Shown here: one piece after another, positions 1-10,086 of the stretch
Layout: every line of letters starts with the position of its first letter
How positions within the stretch are numbered: position 1 is the first letter of the stretch
Assembly (NCBI RefSeq): GCF_019145475.1
Contig: NZ_JAHTKI010000006.1
Coordinates: 186,001-250,000 of the forward strand
Direction of reading: 5' to 3'
Origin: Pseudomonas botevensis
Lineage (GTDB): Bacteria; Pseudomonadota; Gammaproteobacteria; Pseudomonadales; Pseudomonadaceae
Length of the DNA stretch: 64,000 nt
The notes under the pieces: generated by a model
The model's database searches: none
What the model was told of the DNA's origin: nothing
Seen by the model: the letters and a program-made list of their open reading frames with translations, nothing else
Position numbers and translations under genes: made by a program

Positions 1-34
1 GAAGGGCTTCTCGCTACAGTCTCAAGGCGAGCGC

Positions 35-1171
35 TTAGCGTCGCTTGGCCATCTCGTTGATGAAGCGGTCAAACAGGGGCGCCACGTCGTTCGGGCCTGG
101 GCTCGCCTCAGGGTGACCCTGGAAGCTGAACGCGCTCTTGTCGGTGCGCTCGATGCCTTGCAGGGTGCCGTCGAACAGCGATTTGTGGATCGCACGAACG
201 TTGGCCGGCAGGGTCGCTTCATCAACCGCGAAACCGTGGTTCTGGCTGGTGATCATGACGACGCCCGTGTCCAGATCCTGTACCGGGTGGTTGGCACCGT
301 GATGGCCATGGCCCATTTTCAGGGTCTTGGCGCCGGAGGCCAGGGCCAGCAGCTGGTGACCGAGGCAGATGCCGAATACCGGAATCTCGGTTTCCAGCAC
401 GTCCTTGATCGCCTGGATCGCGTAGTCGCAAGGCTCAGGGTCACCAGGGCCGTTGGACAGGAACACGCCGTCCGGCTTAAGAGCCAGCACGTCGGCCGCC
501 GGGGTTTGCGCCGGGACAACGGTGACGCGGCAACCGCGCTCGACCAGCATGCGCAGGATGTTGACCTTGACGCCGTAGTCGTAGGCAACGACGTGGTACG
601 GCAGCTCGGAGGCTTCGATGGTCGCGTGGCTGTCGGTTTTCAGTTCCCATACAGTGGAGCGCCATTCGTACTGAGTCTTGGTGCTGACGACTTTCGCCAG
701 ATCCATGCCCTTGAGGCCCGGGAAGCCTTGCGCGGCGGCAATGGCGGCTTCTTCAGAGATGTTGTCGCCCGCCATGATGCAGCCGTTCTGTGCGCCTTTT
801 TCGCGCAGGATGCGAGTCAGGCGACGAGTGTCGATACCGGCGATCGCCACAACGTTGTTGGCTTTCAGGTAATCGGACAGGGACATCGTGTTACGCCAGT
901 TGCTCGCTACCAGTGGCAGGTCACGGATGACCAGGCCGGCAGACCAGACGCGGTCGGACTCGGCGTCTTCCGGCGTGGTGCCGGTGTTGCCGATGTGCGG
1001 GTAAGTCAGGGTAACGATCTGTTGGGCGTAGGAAGGATCGGTAAGGATTTCCTGATAGCCGGTCATTGCGGTGTTGAACACGACCTCACCAACGGTCTGA
1101 CCGTCGGCTCCAATGGCTTCGCCGCGAAAAATGCTGCCATCAGCAAGGGCGAGTATGGCTGGCTTAGTCAA
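35..1171 (-). CDS. carA: carbamoyl-phosphate synthase small subunit
   Basis: The glutaminase subunit of carbamoyl-phosphate synthetase splits glutamine and passes ammonia to CarB for arginine and pyrimidine synthesis in the cytoplasm. The 378-residue product shows the class I amidotransferase core: the nucleophile cysteine in [10 protein letters not shown] and the His/Glu pair in FQGHPEAS near the C terminus. The start is the TTG at 1169-1171, because GGGAGG sits just before it and the protein then begins [13 protein letters not shown] longer ATG-initiated frame (start 1195) adds eight residues that overlap the ribosome-binding site. carB would lie beyond the left edge. A leader with a terminator-like hairpin precedes the gene. 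Confidence 0.97.
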   Translation of the reverse strand: MTKPAILALADGSIFRGEAIGADGQTVGEVVFNTAMTGYQEILTDPSYAQQIVTLTYPHIGNTGTTPEDAESDRVWSAGLVIRDLPLVASNWRNTMSLSDYLKANNVVAIAGIDTRRLTRILREKGAQNGCIMAGDNISEEAAIAAAQGFPGLKGMDLAKVVSTKTQYEWRSTVWELKTDSHATIEASELPYHVVAYDYGVKVNILRMLVERGCRVTVVPAQTPAADVLALKPDGVFLSNGPGDPEPCDYAIQAIKDVLETEIPVFGICLGHQLLALASGAKTLKMGHGHHGANHPVQDLDTGVVMITSQNHGFAVDEATLPANVRAIHKSLFDGTLQGIERTDKSAFSFQGHPEASPGPNDVAPLFDRFINEMAKRR

Positions 1172-1216
1172 GAAGACCTCCCGTAAATAACGCATGAAAG
1201 GGCAATCGCAGGTTGT

Positions 1217-1254
1217 AAAAAAGCGGAGTGACGTATGGACACGTCACCCCGCTT
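1217..1254 (-). terminator. attenuator-like terminator in the carA leader
   Basis: On the minus strand a 14-bp stem (arms 1221-1234 and 1241-1254, one mismatch, 6-nt loop) is followed directly by a run of six T. This is a textbook intrinsic terminator, yet it lies only about 45 bases upstream of the carA start and downstream of the dapB terminator, so it is inside the carA leader. A second perfect 7-bp hairpin (arms 1279-1285 and 1290-1296) lies just upstream and could act as a pause hairpin or an operator. Premature termination control of carAB by pyrimidines or arginine is the inferred role. Confidence 0.7.
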
Positions 1255-1384
1255 GTTCACTGAATTATTCTGCGCGCTTTTAGTGGACACACTAAAGCTG
1301 TAGCTTACAGAAAAAGGGATTTTTGGTCTACCGCCAATGAGCCTGAAAGGCCAGAGAATGCGACAGGGCGTCGCGTAGCGGAGT

Positions 1385-1415
1385 AAAACCGGCACAAACA
1401 GTCCGTTTGCGCCGG
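1385..1415 (-). terminator. intrinsic terminator after dapB
   Basis: An 11-bp stem (arms 1389-1399 and 1405-1415, one mismatch) with a 5-nt loop is followed on the minus strand by TTTT. It lies 14 bases after the dapB stop and would end the dnaJ-dapB transcript before carA. Confidence 0.75.
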
Positions 1416-1428
1416 GTTGAAACAAGGC

Positions 1429-2244
<816 letters not shown>

Positions 2245-3369
2245 TTACAGATCGCCGAAGAAGCGCTTCACGCCATCGAACCAACCGGTGGTTTTCGGCG
2301 AGTGGCTGTTGTCGTCCGCCAGGGAGCTGCGGAACTCTTCCAGCAATTCACGCTGACGACGATTCAGATTGACCGGCGTCTCGACGGCCACGCGGCACAT
2401 CAGATCGCCCGCACCACCGCCACGCACTGGCGCAACGCCCTTGCCGCGCACGCGGAATTGCTTGCCGGTCTGGGTACCTTCAGGGATTTTCAGCTTGACG
2501 CGGCCGTCGAGGGTCGGAATCTCCAACTCGCCGCCGAGCGCAGCGTCGACGAAGCTGATCGGCACCTCGCAGAACAGATGCTTGCCGTCACGCTGGAAGA
2601 TCGCGTGTTCGCGCACGTTGATGACCACGTACAGATCACCAGTCGGGCCGCCCTGGGTGCCCGCCTCGCCTTCGCCGGACAGACGAATGCGGTCACCGGT
2701 ATCAACGCCGGCCGGCACCTTCACCGACAGGGTCTTGTACTCTTCGACGCGACCGTCGCCGTGGCAGGAATCGCACGGGTCGGAAATGATCTTGCCCTGG
2801 CCATGGCAGCGCGGGCAGGTCTGCTGCACCGAGAAGAAGCCTTGCTGCATGCGTACCTGGCCGATACCGCCGCAAGTCGGGCAAGTCGATGGCGACGAAC
2901 CTTTCTTGGCGCCCGAACCATCGCAAGGCTTGCAGTTGACCAGCGTCGGAACGCGGATATTCACGGTAGTACCGCGCACCGCTTCTTCCAGATTCAGCTC
3001 CAGGGTGTAGCGCAGGTCGCTACCGCGCTGGGCGCCGCCACGGGAGCCGCCGCGACCGCCACCGAAGAAATCACTGAATACATCGCCAAAGATGTCCGAG
3101 AAATTCTGCCCGCCGAAGCCCGCACCGCCGCCACCCATGCTCGGGTCGACGCCGGCATGACCGTATTGGTCGTAGGCCGCGCGCTTGCTGGAGTCGGACA
3201 GAACCTCGTAGGCCTCGTTGGCCTCCTTGAACAGCTCTTCCGACGCTTTGTCATCGGGATTACGGTCCGGGTGATGCTTCATCGCCAGACGGCGATAGGC
3301 CTTCTTCAGGTCAGCTTCGCTTGAGCCGCGCTCAACACCCAACACTTCGTAATAGTCACGCTTTGCCAT
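2245..3369 (-). CDS. dnaJ: chaperone DnaJ (Hsp40)
   Basis: Co-chaperone that delivers substrates to DnaK and stimulates its ATPase. The 374-residue protein begins [11 protein letters not shown]; a 30-residue in-frame extension upstream is not part of the family. The J domain has the HPD motif near residue 33. A Gly/Phe-rich region covers about residues 75-130, four CxxCxGxG-type zinc repeats follow ([32 protein letters not shown]), and then the C-terminal substrate-binding domain. It lies about 300 bases downstream of dnaK, with a terminator and a REP between them, so only part of dnaK transcription should reach it. Confidence 0.97.
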   Translation of the reverse strand: MAKRDYYEVLGVERGSSEADLKKAYRRLAMKHHPDRNPDDKASEELFKEANEAYEVLSDSSKRAAYDQYGHAGVDPSMGGGGAGFGGQNFSDIFGDVFSDFFGGGRGGSRGGAQRGSDLRYTLELNLEEAVRGTTVNIRVPTLVNCKPCDGSGAKKGSSPSTCPTCGGIGQVRMQQGFFSVQQTCPRCHGQGKIISDPCDSCHGDGRVEEYKTLSVKVPAGVDTGDRIRLSGEGEAGTQGGPTGDLYVVINVREHAIFQRDGKHLFCEVPISFVDAALGGELEIPTLDGRVKLKIPEGTQTGKQFRVRGKGVAPVRGGGAGDLMCRVAVETPVNLNRRQRELLEEFRSSLADDNSHSPKTTGWFDGVKRFFGDL

Positions 3370-3565
3370 AAGTCTTTGCACTCTTAAGGACGTTCGGCAA
3401 ACCCCTCCTGAGCTTCGCCAAACTCGTTGAGCCCCCAAACAGGCCCGGACCCAACTCACGTCGATTTCAACGATCCTGGTCTTTGATTCAATGCGGCACT
3501 TTCGGCTCGAAAAGCAGGAGCATTCCCGGCCATGCCGCCACCACGCGAACCTTGTCGCATGCTGT

Positions 3566-3590
3566 AAAAATTCGCGTATTCCAGATACGC
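3566..3590 (-). terminator. intrinsic terminator between dnaK and dnaJ
   Basis: A 6-bp stem (arms 3574-3579 and 3585-3590, 5-nt loop) is followed on the minus strand, after GAA, by TTTTT. It lies downstream of dnaK and of the REP palindrome at 3594-3613, and may reduce dnaJ relative to dnaK. Confidence 0.6.
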
Positions 3591-3593
3591 CAA

Positions 3594-3613
3594 CGCGGGA
3601 GCAAGCTCCCGCG
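3594..3613. repeat. REP-like palindrome
   Basis: A perfect 9-bp inverted repeat CGCGGGAGC/GCTCCCGCG with a 2-nt centre. It shares the GCGGGAGC...GCTCCCGC heart of the REP elements at 12111 and 54302. It lies just after the dnaK stop. Confidence 0.6.
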
Positions 3614-3667
3614 CGGCGACATCCTACCAGTCACCGCCGCAAGGCAGTCAACCGGCCGACCAACAAC

Positions 3668-5584
3668 TTACTTGTGGTCTTTGACTTCTTCGAACTCGGC
3701 ATCGACAACATCGTCAGCCTTTTCAGCTTTCTCGTCGTGCGGTGCCGCGCCTTCAGCAGGCTGAGCCTGTTCGGCGTACATCTTCTGGGCAACCGGAGCG
3801 GAGACTTTCGACAGCTCTTCGATCTTCGCTTCGATGGCAGCCTTGTCGTCGCCTTTCACAGCGGCTTCCAGGGCAACCACGGCCGCTTCGATTGCAGTCT
3901 TCTCTTCAGCGCTTACCTTGTCGCCAGCGTCGGTGACCATTTTGCGAGTCGAGTGAACCAGTGCGTCACCCTGGTTACGGGCAGCGGCCAGCTCTTCGAA
4001 CTTGCGGTCTTCCTCGGCGTTCGCTTCGGCGTCACGCACCATGCGCTCGATTTCTTCATCGGACAGACCGGAGTTGGCCTTGATCACGATCGACTGAGTC
4101 TTGCCGGTCGCCTTGTCTTTCGCGCCGACGTGCAGGATGCCGTTGGCGTCGATGTCGAAGGTTACTTCGATCTGCGGCACGCCACGTGGAGCAGGTGGAA
4201 TGTCGGCCAGGTCGAACTTGCCCAGGGATTTGTTCTGTGCGGCTTGCTTGCGCTCGCCCTGCAGGACGTGAATGGTCACGGCGCCCTGGTTGTCGTCGGC
4301 AGTCGAGAACACTTGCGATTTCTTGGTAGGAATCGTGGTGTTTTTCTCGATCAGCGCGGTCATCACGCCACCCATGGTTTCGATACCCAGGGTCAACGGG
4401 CTGACGTCGAGCAGCAGCACGTCTTTCACGTCACCGGCCAGAACGGCGCCCTGGATCGCAGCACCCATGGCAACGGCTTCGTCCGGGTTCACGTCCTTAC
4501 GTGCTTCCTTGCCGAAGAAATCGGTCACCAGTTTCTGTACCAGCGGCATACGGGTCTGACCGCCGACCAGGATCACGTCGTTGATCGCGCCAACGTCGAT
4601 ACCGGCGTCTTTCATGGCGATGCGGCAAGGCTCGATGGTGCGTTGAACCAGGTCTTCAACCAGCGCTTCGAGCTTGGCACGCGAGATCTTCACGTTCAGG
4701 TGCTTCGGACCGGTGGCGTCTGCAGTGATGTACGGCAGGTTCACGTCGGTCGACTGAGCGGACGACAGCTCGATCTTGGCTTTTTCAGCGGCTTCTTTCA
4801 GGCGCTGCATCGCCAGCGGGTCACCCTTGAGGTTCATGCCGCTTTCTTTCTTGAATTCGTCAACGAGGTAGTCGATCAGACGAATGTCGAAGTCTTCACC
4901 GCCGAGGAAGGTGTCACCGTTGGTGGCCAACACTTCGAACTGGTGCTCGCCGTCAACTTCAGCGATCTCGATCACGGAAACGTCGAAAGTACCGCCACCC
5001 AGGTCATAAACGATCACGGTGTGATCGCCCTTGGCCTTGTCCATACCGTAGGCCAGAGCGGCTGCGGTCGGTTCGTTGATGATGCGCTTCACGTCCAGGC
5101 CAGCGATACGGCCGGCGTCTTTGGTCGCCTGACGCTGGCTGTCGTTGAAGTAGGCCGGAACGGTGATCACCGCTTCGGTCACGGCCTCGCCGAGGTAGTC
5201 TTCGGCGGTCTTCTTCATCTTTTTCAGGATTTCAGCCGAGATTTGTGGCGGCGCCATTTTCTGGCCGTTCACTTCAACCCAGGCATCGCCGTTGTCAGCC
5301 TTGGCGATCTTGTAAGGAACCATCTGAATGTCTTTCTGTACGACTTCTTCTTCGAAGCGACGACCGATCAGACGCTTTACCGCGTACAGGGTGTTGTGCG
5401 GGTTGGTCACTGCCTGACGCTTGGCGGACTGGCCGACCAGGATTTCGCCATCGTTGGCGTAAGCGATGATCGACGGCGTGGTACGCGCGCCTTCGGCGTT
5501 CTCGATAACCTTGGCAGTGCCGTTTTCAAGAATGGAGACGCAGGAGTTGGTAGTCCCCAGGTCGATACCGATAATTTTGCCCAT
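3668..5584 (-). CDS. dnaK: chaperone DnaK (Hsp70)
   Basis: ATP-dependent Hsp70 chaperone. The true start is [14 protein letters not shown] at 5582-5584 after a GGGAGAG ribosome site, giving 638 residues; the in-frame upstream extension is not family sequence. Visible features are the phosphate-1 loop IDLGTTNS, the phosphate-2 motif [11 protein letters not shown] near residue 200, the DEAVAMGAA segment, the linker VLLLDVSPL near residue 390, and a C-terminal lid ending in the acidic tail [12 protein letters not shown]. It has its own sigma-32 promoter besides reading from grpE. Confidence 0.98.
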   Translation of the reverse strand: MGKIIGIDLGTTNSCVSILENGTAKVIENAEGARTTPSIIAYANDGEILVGQSAKRQAVTNPHNTLYAVKRLIGRRFEEEVVQKDIQMVPYKIAKADNGDAWVEVNGQKMAPPQISAEILKKMKKTAEDYLGEAVTEAVITVPAYFNDSQRQATKDAGRIAGLDVKRIINEPTAAALAYGMDKAKGDHTVIVYDLGGGTFDVSVIEIAEVDGEHQFEVLATNGDTFLGGEDFDIRLIDYLVDEFKKESGMNLKGDPLAMQRLKEAAEKAKIELSSAQSTDVNLPYITADATGPKHLNVKISRAKLEALVEDLVQRTIEPCRIAMKDAGIDVGAINDVILVGGQTRMPLVQKLVTDFFGKEARKDVNPDEAVAMGAAIQGAVLAGDVKDVLLLDVSPLTLGIETMGGVMTALIEKNTTIPTKKSQVFSTADDNQGAVTIHVLQGERKQAAQNKSLGKFDLADIPPAPRGVPQIEVTFDIDANGILHVGAKDKATGKTQSIVIKANSGLSDEEIERMVRDAEANAEEDRKFEELAAARNQGDALVHSTRKMVTDAGDKVSAEEKTAIEAAVVALEAAVKGDDKAAIEAKIEELSKVSAPVAQKMYAEQAQPAEGAAPHDEKAEKADDVVDAEFEEVKDHK

Positions 5585-5663
5585 GTTCACTCTCCCGAAA
5601 CTTTTTGATTTGGTTGCCGCAGCAGTTGTGGCTGACTGCGGTAGCACTTAAACGCTTGACTTC

Positions 5664-5692
5664 TAAATGGGGGCCTTGCGGCTGATTTCAAG
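5664..5692 (-). promoter_or_regulatory. sigma-32 heat-shock promoter for dnaK
   Basis: On the minus strand the -35 is CTTGAAA (5686-5692) and the -10 is CCCCATTTA (5664-5672), with a 13-base spacer, matching the sigma-32 consensus. The -35 overlaps the last codon and stop of grpE (the GCT TGA end of that gene). Confidence 0.85.
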
Positions 5693-6254
5693 CCTTCTCG
5701 TCAATCGAAGGCGAAATTGGCGCCGGCGCCTTGCTGACCACAACCATCGCCGGACGCAGCAGGCGACCGTTGAGCTGGTAACCCTTCTGGAACACCTTCA
5801 GAACACTGTTCGGCTCGACATCGGCGCTTTCCTGCATGGCCATCGCCTGATGGTGAACGGCGTTGAACGGTTCGCCATGCGGATCGATTGCTTCAAGCTG
5901 ATAACGCTTGAGGGTGTCGTGGAACATCTTCAGGGTCAGCTCGATGCCTTCGCGCATCGGACGGATGCTTTCGTCATCCGGGCTCGACAGCTCGAGGCCG
6001 CGCTCCAGGCTGTCGACGATCGGCAACAGGTCGCCGGCGAATTTTTCCAGCGCGAACTTGTGCGCCTTTTCCACGTCCTGCTCGGCACGGCGGCGGACGT
6101 TCTGCAGATCGGCAGCTACGCGCAGCGATTGATCCTGCGCGGCGGCCAATTGCTCTTCGAGCACTTGTACACGGGTCGCCAGGTCATCACCCGAAGCCTC
6201 GGGCGCCTGAGTGGCTTCCGGATTTTGCGTATCTACTGTCTGTTCGTCAGCCAT
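5688..6254 (-). CDS. grpE: nucleotide exchange factor GrpE
   Basis: Releases ADP from DnaK. The 188-residue product has a disordered acidic N terminus (about residues 1-28), a long coiled-coil helix, and the C-terminal family segment with [24 protein letters not shown]. The start follows a GAAAGGAGAG ribosome site. It is first of the grpE-dnaK-(dnaJ) heat-shock series and about 100 bases from dnaK. Confidence 0.97.
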   Translation of the reverse strand: MADEQTVDTQNPEATQAPEASGDDLATRVQVLEEQLAAAQDQSLRVAADLQNVRRRAEQDVEKAHKFALEKFAGDLLPIVDSLERGLELSSPDDESIRPMREGIELTLKMFHDTLKRYQLEAIDPHGEPFNAVHHQAMAMQESADVEPNSVLKVFQKGYQLNGRLLRPAMVVVSKAPAPISPSIDEKA

Positions 6255-6306
6255 GGAACTCTCCTTTCAATTTCGTCCGCGAGGTCGACTCGCGCTTCTG
6301 CCCCGG

Positions 6307-6337
6307 TATATGGGGCCGCAAAATCAGGCTTCAAGGG
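6307..6337 (-). promoter_or_regulatory. sigma-32 heat-shock promoter for grpE
   Basis: The minus strand reads CCCTTGAAG (6329-6337), a short spacer, then CCCCATATA (6307-6315), with 14 bases between CTTGAA and CCCCAT. This is a close sigma-32 match, about 50 bases upstream of the grpE start. Confidence 0.85.
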
Positions 6338-6433
6338 CTGACCGCGATTAACCCTACAAAAAAGTGCTGCATTGTCATTCCACGCCGCACTAAGCATTTG
6401 ATCGGATCAACCGAATCGAGCTAAGCGAGGGCA

Positions 6434-6470
6434 TTGTCAGCCCGAAACAAAACACTGTATAAATAACCAG
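6434..6470 (+). promoter_or_regulatory. recN promoter with LexA (SOS) box
   Basis: A -35 TTGTCA (6434-6439) and -10 TATAAA (6458-6463), 18 bases apart, form a good sigma-70 promoter. A LexA box, CTGT-N8-CCAG (6455-6470), overlaps the -10; it differs from CTGT-N8-ACAG at one base. recN is a classic SOS gene, so LexA repression is the expected control. Confidence 0.8.
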
Positions 6471-6494
6471 ACCTAAAGCCTGGGAGCGGCCTTC

Positions 6495-8168
6495 ATGCTG
6501 GTGCACCTGTCCGTACACAACTACGCCATCGTTGAACATCTCGATCTCGAACTCGATCGCGGGATGAGCGTGATCACAGGGGAAACCGGCGCCGGCAAGT
6601 CGATCATGCTCGACGCCCTGGGCCTGACCCTCGGCGACCGTGCCGATAGCGGCGTGGTCCGCCCGGGCGCCGACAAGGCCGACATCCTGGCAACCTTCGA
6701 CCTCGTCGACATTCCCGAAGCCAGCGCCTGGCTGGCCGAACGCGACCTGGAAAGCGACGGCCCGTGCATCCTGCGCCGGGTCATCACCTCCGAAGGTCGC
6801 TCACGGGGCTACATCAACGGCACCCCCTGCCCGCTCGGCGACCTCAAGGCACTGGGCGAATTGCTGATCGACATCCACAGCCAGCACGAACACCAGTCCC
6901 TGCTCAAGACCGACACCCATCGGCGCCTGCTCGACGAGTATGCCGGCGCCACCGATCTGGCCCGCCAGGTGCAACTGGCCTCCCAGCGCTGGCGCCAGAC
7001 CCGCCAGGAGCTCGAGCGCCTGTCCAACTCCGGTGACGAGCAGCGCGCCCGCCACCAACTGCTCAGCTATCAACTGGAAGAGCTGGAAAACCTCGGCCTC
7101 GGCGAAAACGAACTCGAAGAGCTGGAGCAGGAACACAAGAACCTGACCAATGCCGAAACCCTGCTGGGCATTTGCCGACAAGTGGTCGAGCAATGCAGCG
7201 AAAGCGATTCCGGCAATGTGCTGAATGCACTGACCGCCAGCCTCAATCGCCTGTCGAGCGTGAACAACTCGGTAGGCGCCCTCGGCGAAGCCAGCAGCTT
7301 GCTGACCAGCGCGCAGATCCAGGTTGAAGAGGCGGTGGGCGAACTCAATCGCTTCCTCGACAACTTCGATGCAGACCCGGCGCGCCTGCAATATCTGGAA
7401 GAGCGCCTCGACGCCATCTACACCATGGCGCGCAAGCACCGGATCCAGCCAACCGAAGTCGCGCAGATGCAGCAGAAGCTGCTGGATGAAATCGAAACCC
7501 TGAACGCCAACGACGAGTCCATCGAGCGACTGGCAGACGAACTGGCCTCCTACGCCCGCCACTACCAGGAAAAGGCGCGAGAGCTGAGCGATTTACGTCA
7601 TCAGGCAGCCGGCAATCTCGCCAGCGCCGTGGAGCAGGAGATTCAGCGCCTCGGCATGCCCGGCGGTCGCTTCACCATCGAACTTCACCCAAGCAACGGC
7701 GGTGAACTGCTGCCCAACGGGCTTGAGCAAGTGGAGTTGCTGGTCAGCGCCAACCCCGGCCAACCCTTGAAGGCACTGGCCAAGGTCGCGTCCGGCGGCG
7801 AGCTGTCGCGGATCAGCCTGGCGATCCAGGTCATCACTGCACAGACATCCCGGGTGCCGACGCTGGTATTCGACGAAGTGGACGTCGGTATTGGTGGGCC
7901 GACGGCGGAAATTGTCGGTCAGTTGCTGCGTCGCCTCGGCGAACGCGGGCAGGTACTGACGGTGACCCATTTGCCGCAAGTGGCTGCGCAAGGGCATCAG
8001 CACCTGTTTGTACACAAGGTTCGTGGTGAGCAGGCGACTCACACCGCCGTGTCGAAACTGAGCAAGAACGATCGTATAGAAGAAGTCGCGCGCATGCTCG
8101 GCGGCATCGATCTGACCAAGGAATCCCTGGCGCACGCCAAAAAGATGGTGGTTGCCGCGAAAGTTTAA
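6495..8168 (+). CDS. recN: DNA repair protein RecN
   Basis: SMC-like ATPase used in double-strand-break repair. The 557-residue protein has Walker A GETGAGKS near residue 32, two long coiled-coil arms rich in Glu/Leu/Gln (about residues 160-380), the ABC signature KVASGGELSRISLA, and Walker B TLVFDEVDVGIGG with the D-loop. Full length for the family. It is preceded by a LexA-type promoter and followed by a strong hairpin shared with fur. Confidence 0.97.
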   Translation: MLVHLSVHNYAIVEHLDLELDRGMSVITGETGAGKSIMLDALGLTLGDRADSGVVRPGADKADILATFDLVDIPEASAWLAERDLESDGPCILRRVITSEGRSRGYINGTPCPLGDLKALGELLIDIHSQHEHQSLLKTDTHRRLLDEYAGATDLARQVQLASQRWRQTRQELERLSNSGDEQRARHQLLSYQLEELENLGLGENELEELEQEHKNLTNAETLLGICRQVVEQCSESDSGNVLNALTASLNRLSSVNNSVGALGEASSLLTSAQIQVEEAVGELNRFLDNFDADPARLQYLEERLDAIYTMARKHRIQPTEVAQMQQKLLDEIETLNANDESIERLADELASYARHYQEKARELSDLRHQAAGNLASAVEQEIQRLGMPGGRFTIELHPSNGGELLPNGLEQVELLVSANPGQPLKALAKVASGGELSRISLAIQVITAQTSRVPTLVFDEVDVGIGGPTAEIVGQLLRRLGERGQVLTVTHLPQVAAQGHQHLFVHKVRGEQATHTAVSKLSKNDRIEEVARMLGGIDLTKESLAHAKKMVVAAKV

Positions 8169-8183
8169 GAACCGCAGATAGCA

Positions 8184-8209
8184 CGAAGGCGACCCTTGGG
8201 TCGCCTTCG
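8184..8209. terminator. hairpin between convergent recN and fur
   Basis: A perfect 12-bp stem (8184-8195 with 8198-8209) around a TT centre lies between the two stop codons. No long T run follows on either side, so it may act as a 3'-end stabiliser as well as a terminator. Confidence 0.6.
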
Positions 8210-8247
8210 CTCGTTTCGCGAACCTGAAATTCGCGCGACATGCTTAC

Positions 8248-8652
8248 TTACTTTTTCTTGCGGACGTACAGCACCAGATTGTGATCCACCAACTCAACAC
8301 CGTGCTCCTCGGCGATCGCCTTCTGGAGTTTTTCGATTTCGATGCTGACGAATTCGACAACCTCACCGGTTTCCACGTTGACCATATGGTCGTGGTGGCC
8401 ACCGTCGGCCAATTCGAATACCGCATGGCCGCCGTCGAAGTTGTGACGGACCACGAGGCCAGCCGCTTCGAACTGGGTCAGAACACGGTAAACCGTGGCC
8501 AGACCGACGTCCTCACCGGCTTCCATCAACGCCTTGTAGACGTCTTCGGCACTCATGTGACGCTGCTCTGTAGAGTCCAGCATTTGCAGAATCTTGACCC
8601 GTGGCAGGGTCACTTTGAGGCCAGCTTTGCGTAGTTCGCTATTTTCAACCAT
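8248..8652 (-). CDS. fur: ferric uptake regulator Fur
   Basis: Fe(II)-dependent repressor of iron acquisition genes. The 134-residue protein has the N-terminal winged helix (VTLPRVKILQML) and the metal-binding segment GGHHDHMVNVETGEVVEF. It lacks the C-terminal CxxC zinc cysteines seen in E. coli Fur, which is normal for pseudomonad Fur. It is divergent from bamE with only about 97 bases between the starts, so their promoters must overlap. Confidence 0.97.
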   Translation of the reverse strand: MVENSELRKAGLKVTLPRVKILQMLDSTEQRHMSAEDVYKALMEAGEDVGLATVYRVLTQFEAAGLVVRHNFDGGHAVFELADGGHHDHMVNVETGEVVEFVSIEIEKLQKAIAEEHGVELVDHNLVLYVRKKK

Positions 8653-8749
8653 GGTCAGCTTTCTCGCGATGCTGCTTCGCAGCTTCTCTTAATGCGGGTA
8701 TGATCGGCGTTTACCTTGTCCCAGCCAAGATAGTGGAAGTCGCCCACCG

Positions 8750-9277
8750 ATGCAAAACACCAAGCTCTTGCTAACCAGTTTCACCTTTGTGGGACTGCTC
8801 GCACTCGCCGGTTGTTCATTCCCCGGGGTTTACAAAATCGACATCCAGCAGGGCAATGTCGTCACGCAGGACATGATAGACCAGTTACGCCCGGGAATGA
8901 CCCGGCCACAAGTACGGTTTATCATGGGCAACCCTCTGCTGACCGACACGTTCCATGCCAATCGCTGGGATTATCTGTACAGCCTGCAACCTGGCGGCGG
9001 TGAACGCCAACAGGAACGCATCAGCGTCATTTTCAACTCGAACGACCAGCTTGTCAGCCTGTCCGGTGACTTCATGCCGGGCGTGAGTCGTGACGAAGCC
9101 ATTCTCGGCAAGGAAAGTGGCACTAACGTGACCGCCCCTGCTGAAAACGCCGAGAAGCCAAAACCGGAAAAACCGGTCAAGCCAGGCTCCTTGCTGGATC
9201 AGATCCAGAAGGACGTGGATGGTGTGGAAACCGTTCCGGTTCCGACACCAGAGCCGCTGGAGACCTCGCCGCAATAA
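8750..9277 (+). CDS. bamE: outer-membrane assembly lipoprotein BamE (OmlA)
   Basis: Lipoprotein of the BAM complex that inserts outer-membrane beta-barrels. The signal peptide ends in lipobox LAGC, predicting lipidation at Cys22. The SmpA/OmlA fold covers residues 28-115, with [19 protein letters not shown] and the following YLYSLQPG. The product is 175 residues, longer than E. coli BamE because of a Lys/Pro/Glu-rich tail (about residues 125-175), as in other pseudomonads. Confidence 0.95.
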   Translation: MQNTKLLLTSFTFVGLLALAGCSFPGVYKIDIQQGNVVTQDMIDQLRPGMTRPQVRFIMGNPLLTDTFHANRWDYLYSLQPGGGERQQERISVIFNSNDQLVSLSGDFMPGVSRDEAILGKESGTNVTAPAENAEKPKPEKPVKPGSLLDQIQKDVDGVETVPVPTPEPLETSPQ

Positions 9278-9287
9278 TTTGCGACGC

Positions 9288-9320
9288 AATAAAAAACCCG
9301 GAAATTCCGGGTTTTTTATT
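9288..9320. terminator. bidirectional terminator bamE/rnfH
   Basis: AAAAAACCCGG, a short loop, then CCGGGTTTTTT: a symmetrical stem with T runs on both strands, placed between the convergent bamE and rnfH genes. Confidence 0.9.
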
Positions 9321-9337
9321 GCCTGATTTTCAGCGAC

Positions 9338-9652
9338 TCACTGATTTCGGGCCTTCGCTTCAGCCGCCCTGGCGGCCCGCAGGCGCCGCACTTCCTTCGG
9401 ATCAGCCAGCAATGGCCGGTAGATCTCGATGCGATCCCCGTCCTGAATCACCCGAACATCCGGATCGGCAATCACCTTGCCGAAAATCCCCAGTGGGCAC
9501 TGGCTCAAATCCAGCTCGGGAAATTCGGCATCCATAGCGGACGCGAGCAATGCAGCCCGCACCGTGGAGCCCTCAGCCACGCTGATCGTCCGCAACACCT
9601 GACGATCAACCGCCGCGTACACAACTTCGACTTCGATCACGGCCTCAACCAT
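9338..9652 (-). CDS. rnfH: RnfH family protein (UPF0125)
   Basis: Small ubiquitin-like beta-grasp protein of unclear biochemical role. The 104-residue product starts MVEAVIEVEVVYA at 9650-9652 and holds the family segments GIFGKV and GDRIEIYRPL. The start codon lies inside the 3' end of ratA (8-base overlap), indicating translational coupling; the ratA-rnfH pairing next to smpB is conserved in gammaproteobacteria. The longer frame starting at 9667 adds five residues and is less likely. Confidence 0.92.
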   Translation of the reverse strand: MVEAVIEVEVVYAAVDRQVLRTISVAEGSTVRAALLASAMDAEFPELDLSQCPLGIFGKVIADPDVRVIQDGDRIEIYRPLLADPKEVRRLRAARAAEAKARNQ

Positions 9653-10079
9653 GCATCTGCTTGGCACGCTGGCAGAACGCGTCTACCAGGGTGTTGGCGG
9701 CCTGATTGAACAGCGGCCCGAGGGTGGCACGCACCAACGGCCCGGCGTAGTCGAACGACAGATCCAGACTGATCTTGCAGGCCTTTTCATTCAATGCCTT
9801 GAACACCCAGACGCCATGCAATTGAGTGAACGGCCCTTCCTCCAGGTTCATTTCGATCGACTGCCCCGGCACCAAGGTATTGCGCGTCACAAAATGCTGA
9901 CTGAGTCCGCCCTTGGCCACGCCAACGCTGGCGCGCATGAACTCTGGAGAGCTTTCCAGAACCTCGGCGGACGAACACCACGGCAGAAACTCCGGATAGC
10001 GCGCCACGTCATTGACGAGGTCATAGAGGAATTGCGCCGGGTACGGCAGCAGCGCGGATCGTTGAATATGTGTCGTCAT
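9645..10079 (-). CDS. ratA: RatA/Coq10 family START-domain protein
   Basis: A single START-like domain (144 residues) that binds a hydrophobic ligand, probably ubiquinone as in Coq10; in E. coli it has been described as the toxin RatA acting on 50S subunits. Visible family motifs are VNDVARYPEFLPWC near the N terminus and LSFDYAGPLVRATLGPLF near the C terminus. The start MTTHIQRS at 10077-10079 lies 8 bases after the symporter stop; the frame extends further upstream but would overlap that gene. Confidence 0.92.
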   Translation of the reverse strand: MTTHIQRSALLPYPAQFLYDLVNDVARYPEFLPWCSSAEVLESSPEFMRASVGVAKGGLSQHFVTRNTLVPGQSIEMNLEEGPFTQLHGVWVFKALNEKACKISLDLSFDYAGPLVRATLGPLFNQAANTLVDAFCQRAKQMHG

Positions 10080-10086
10080 GTAAGCG

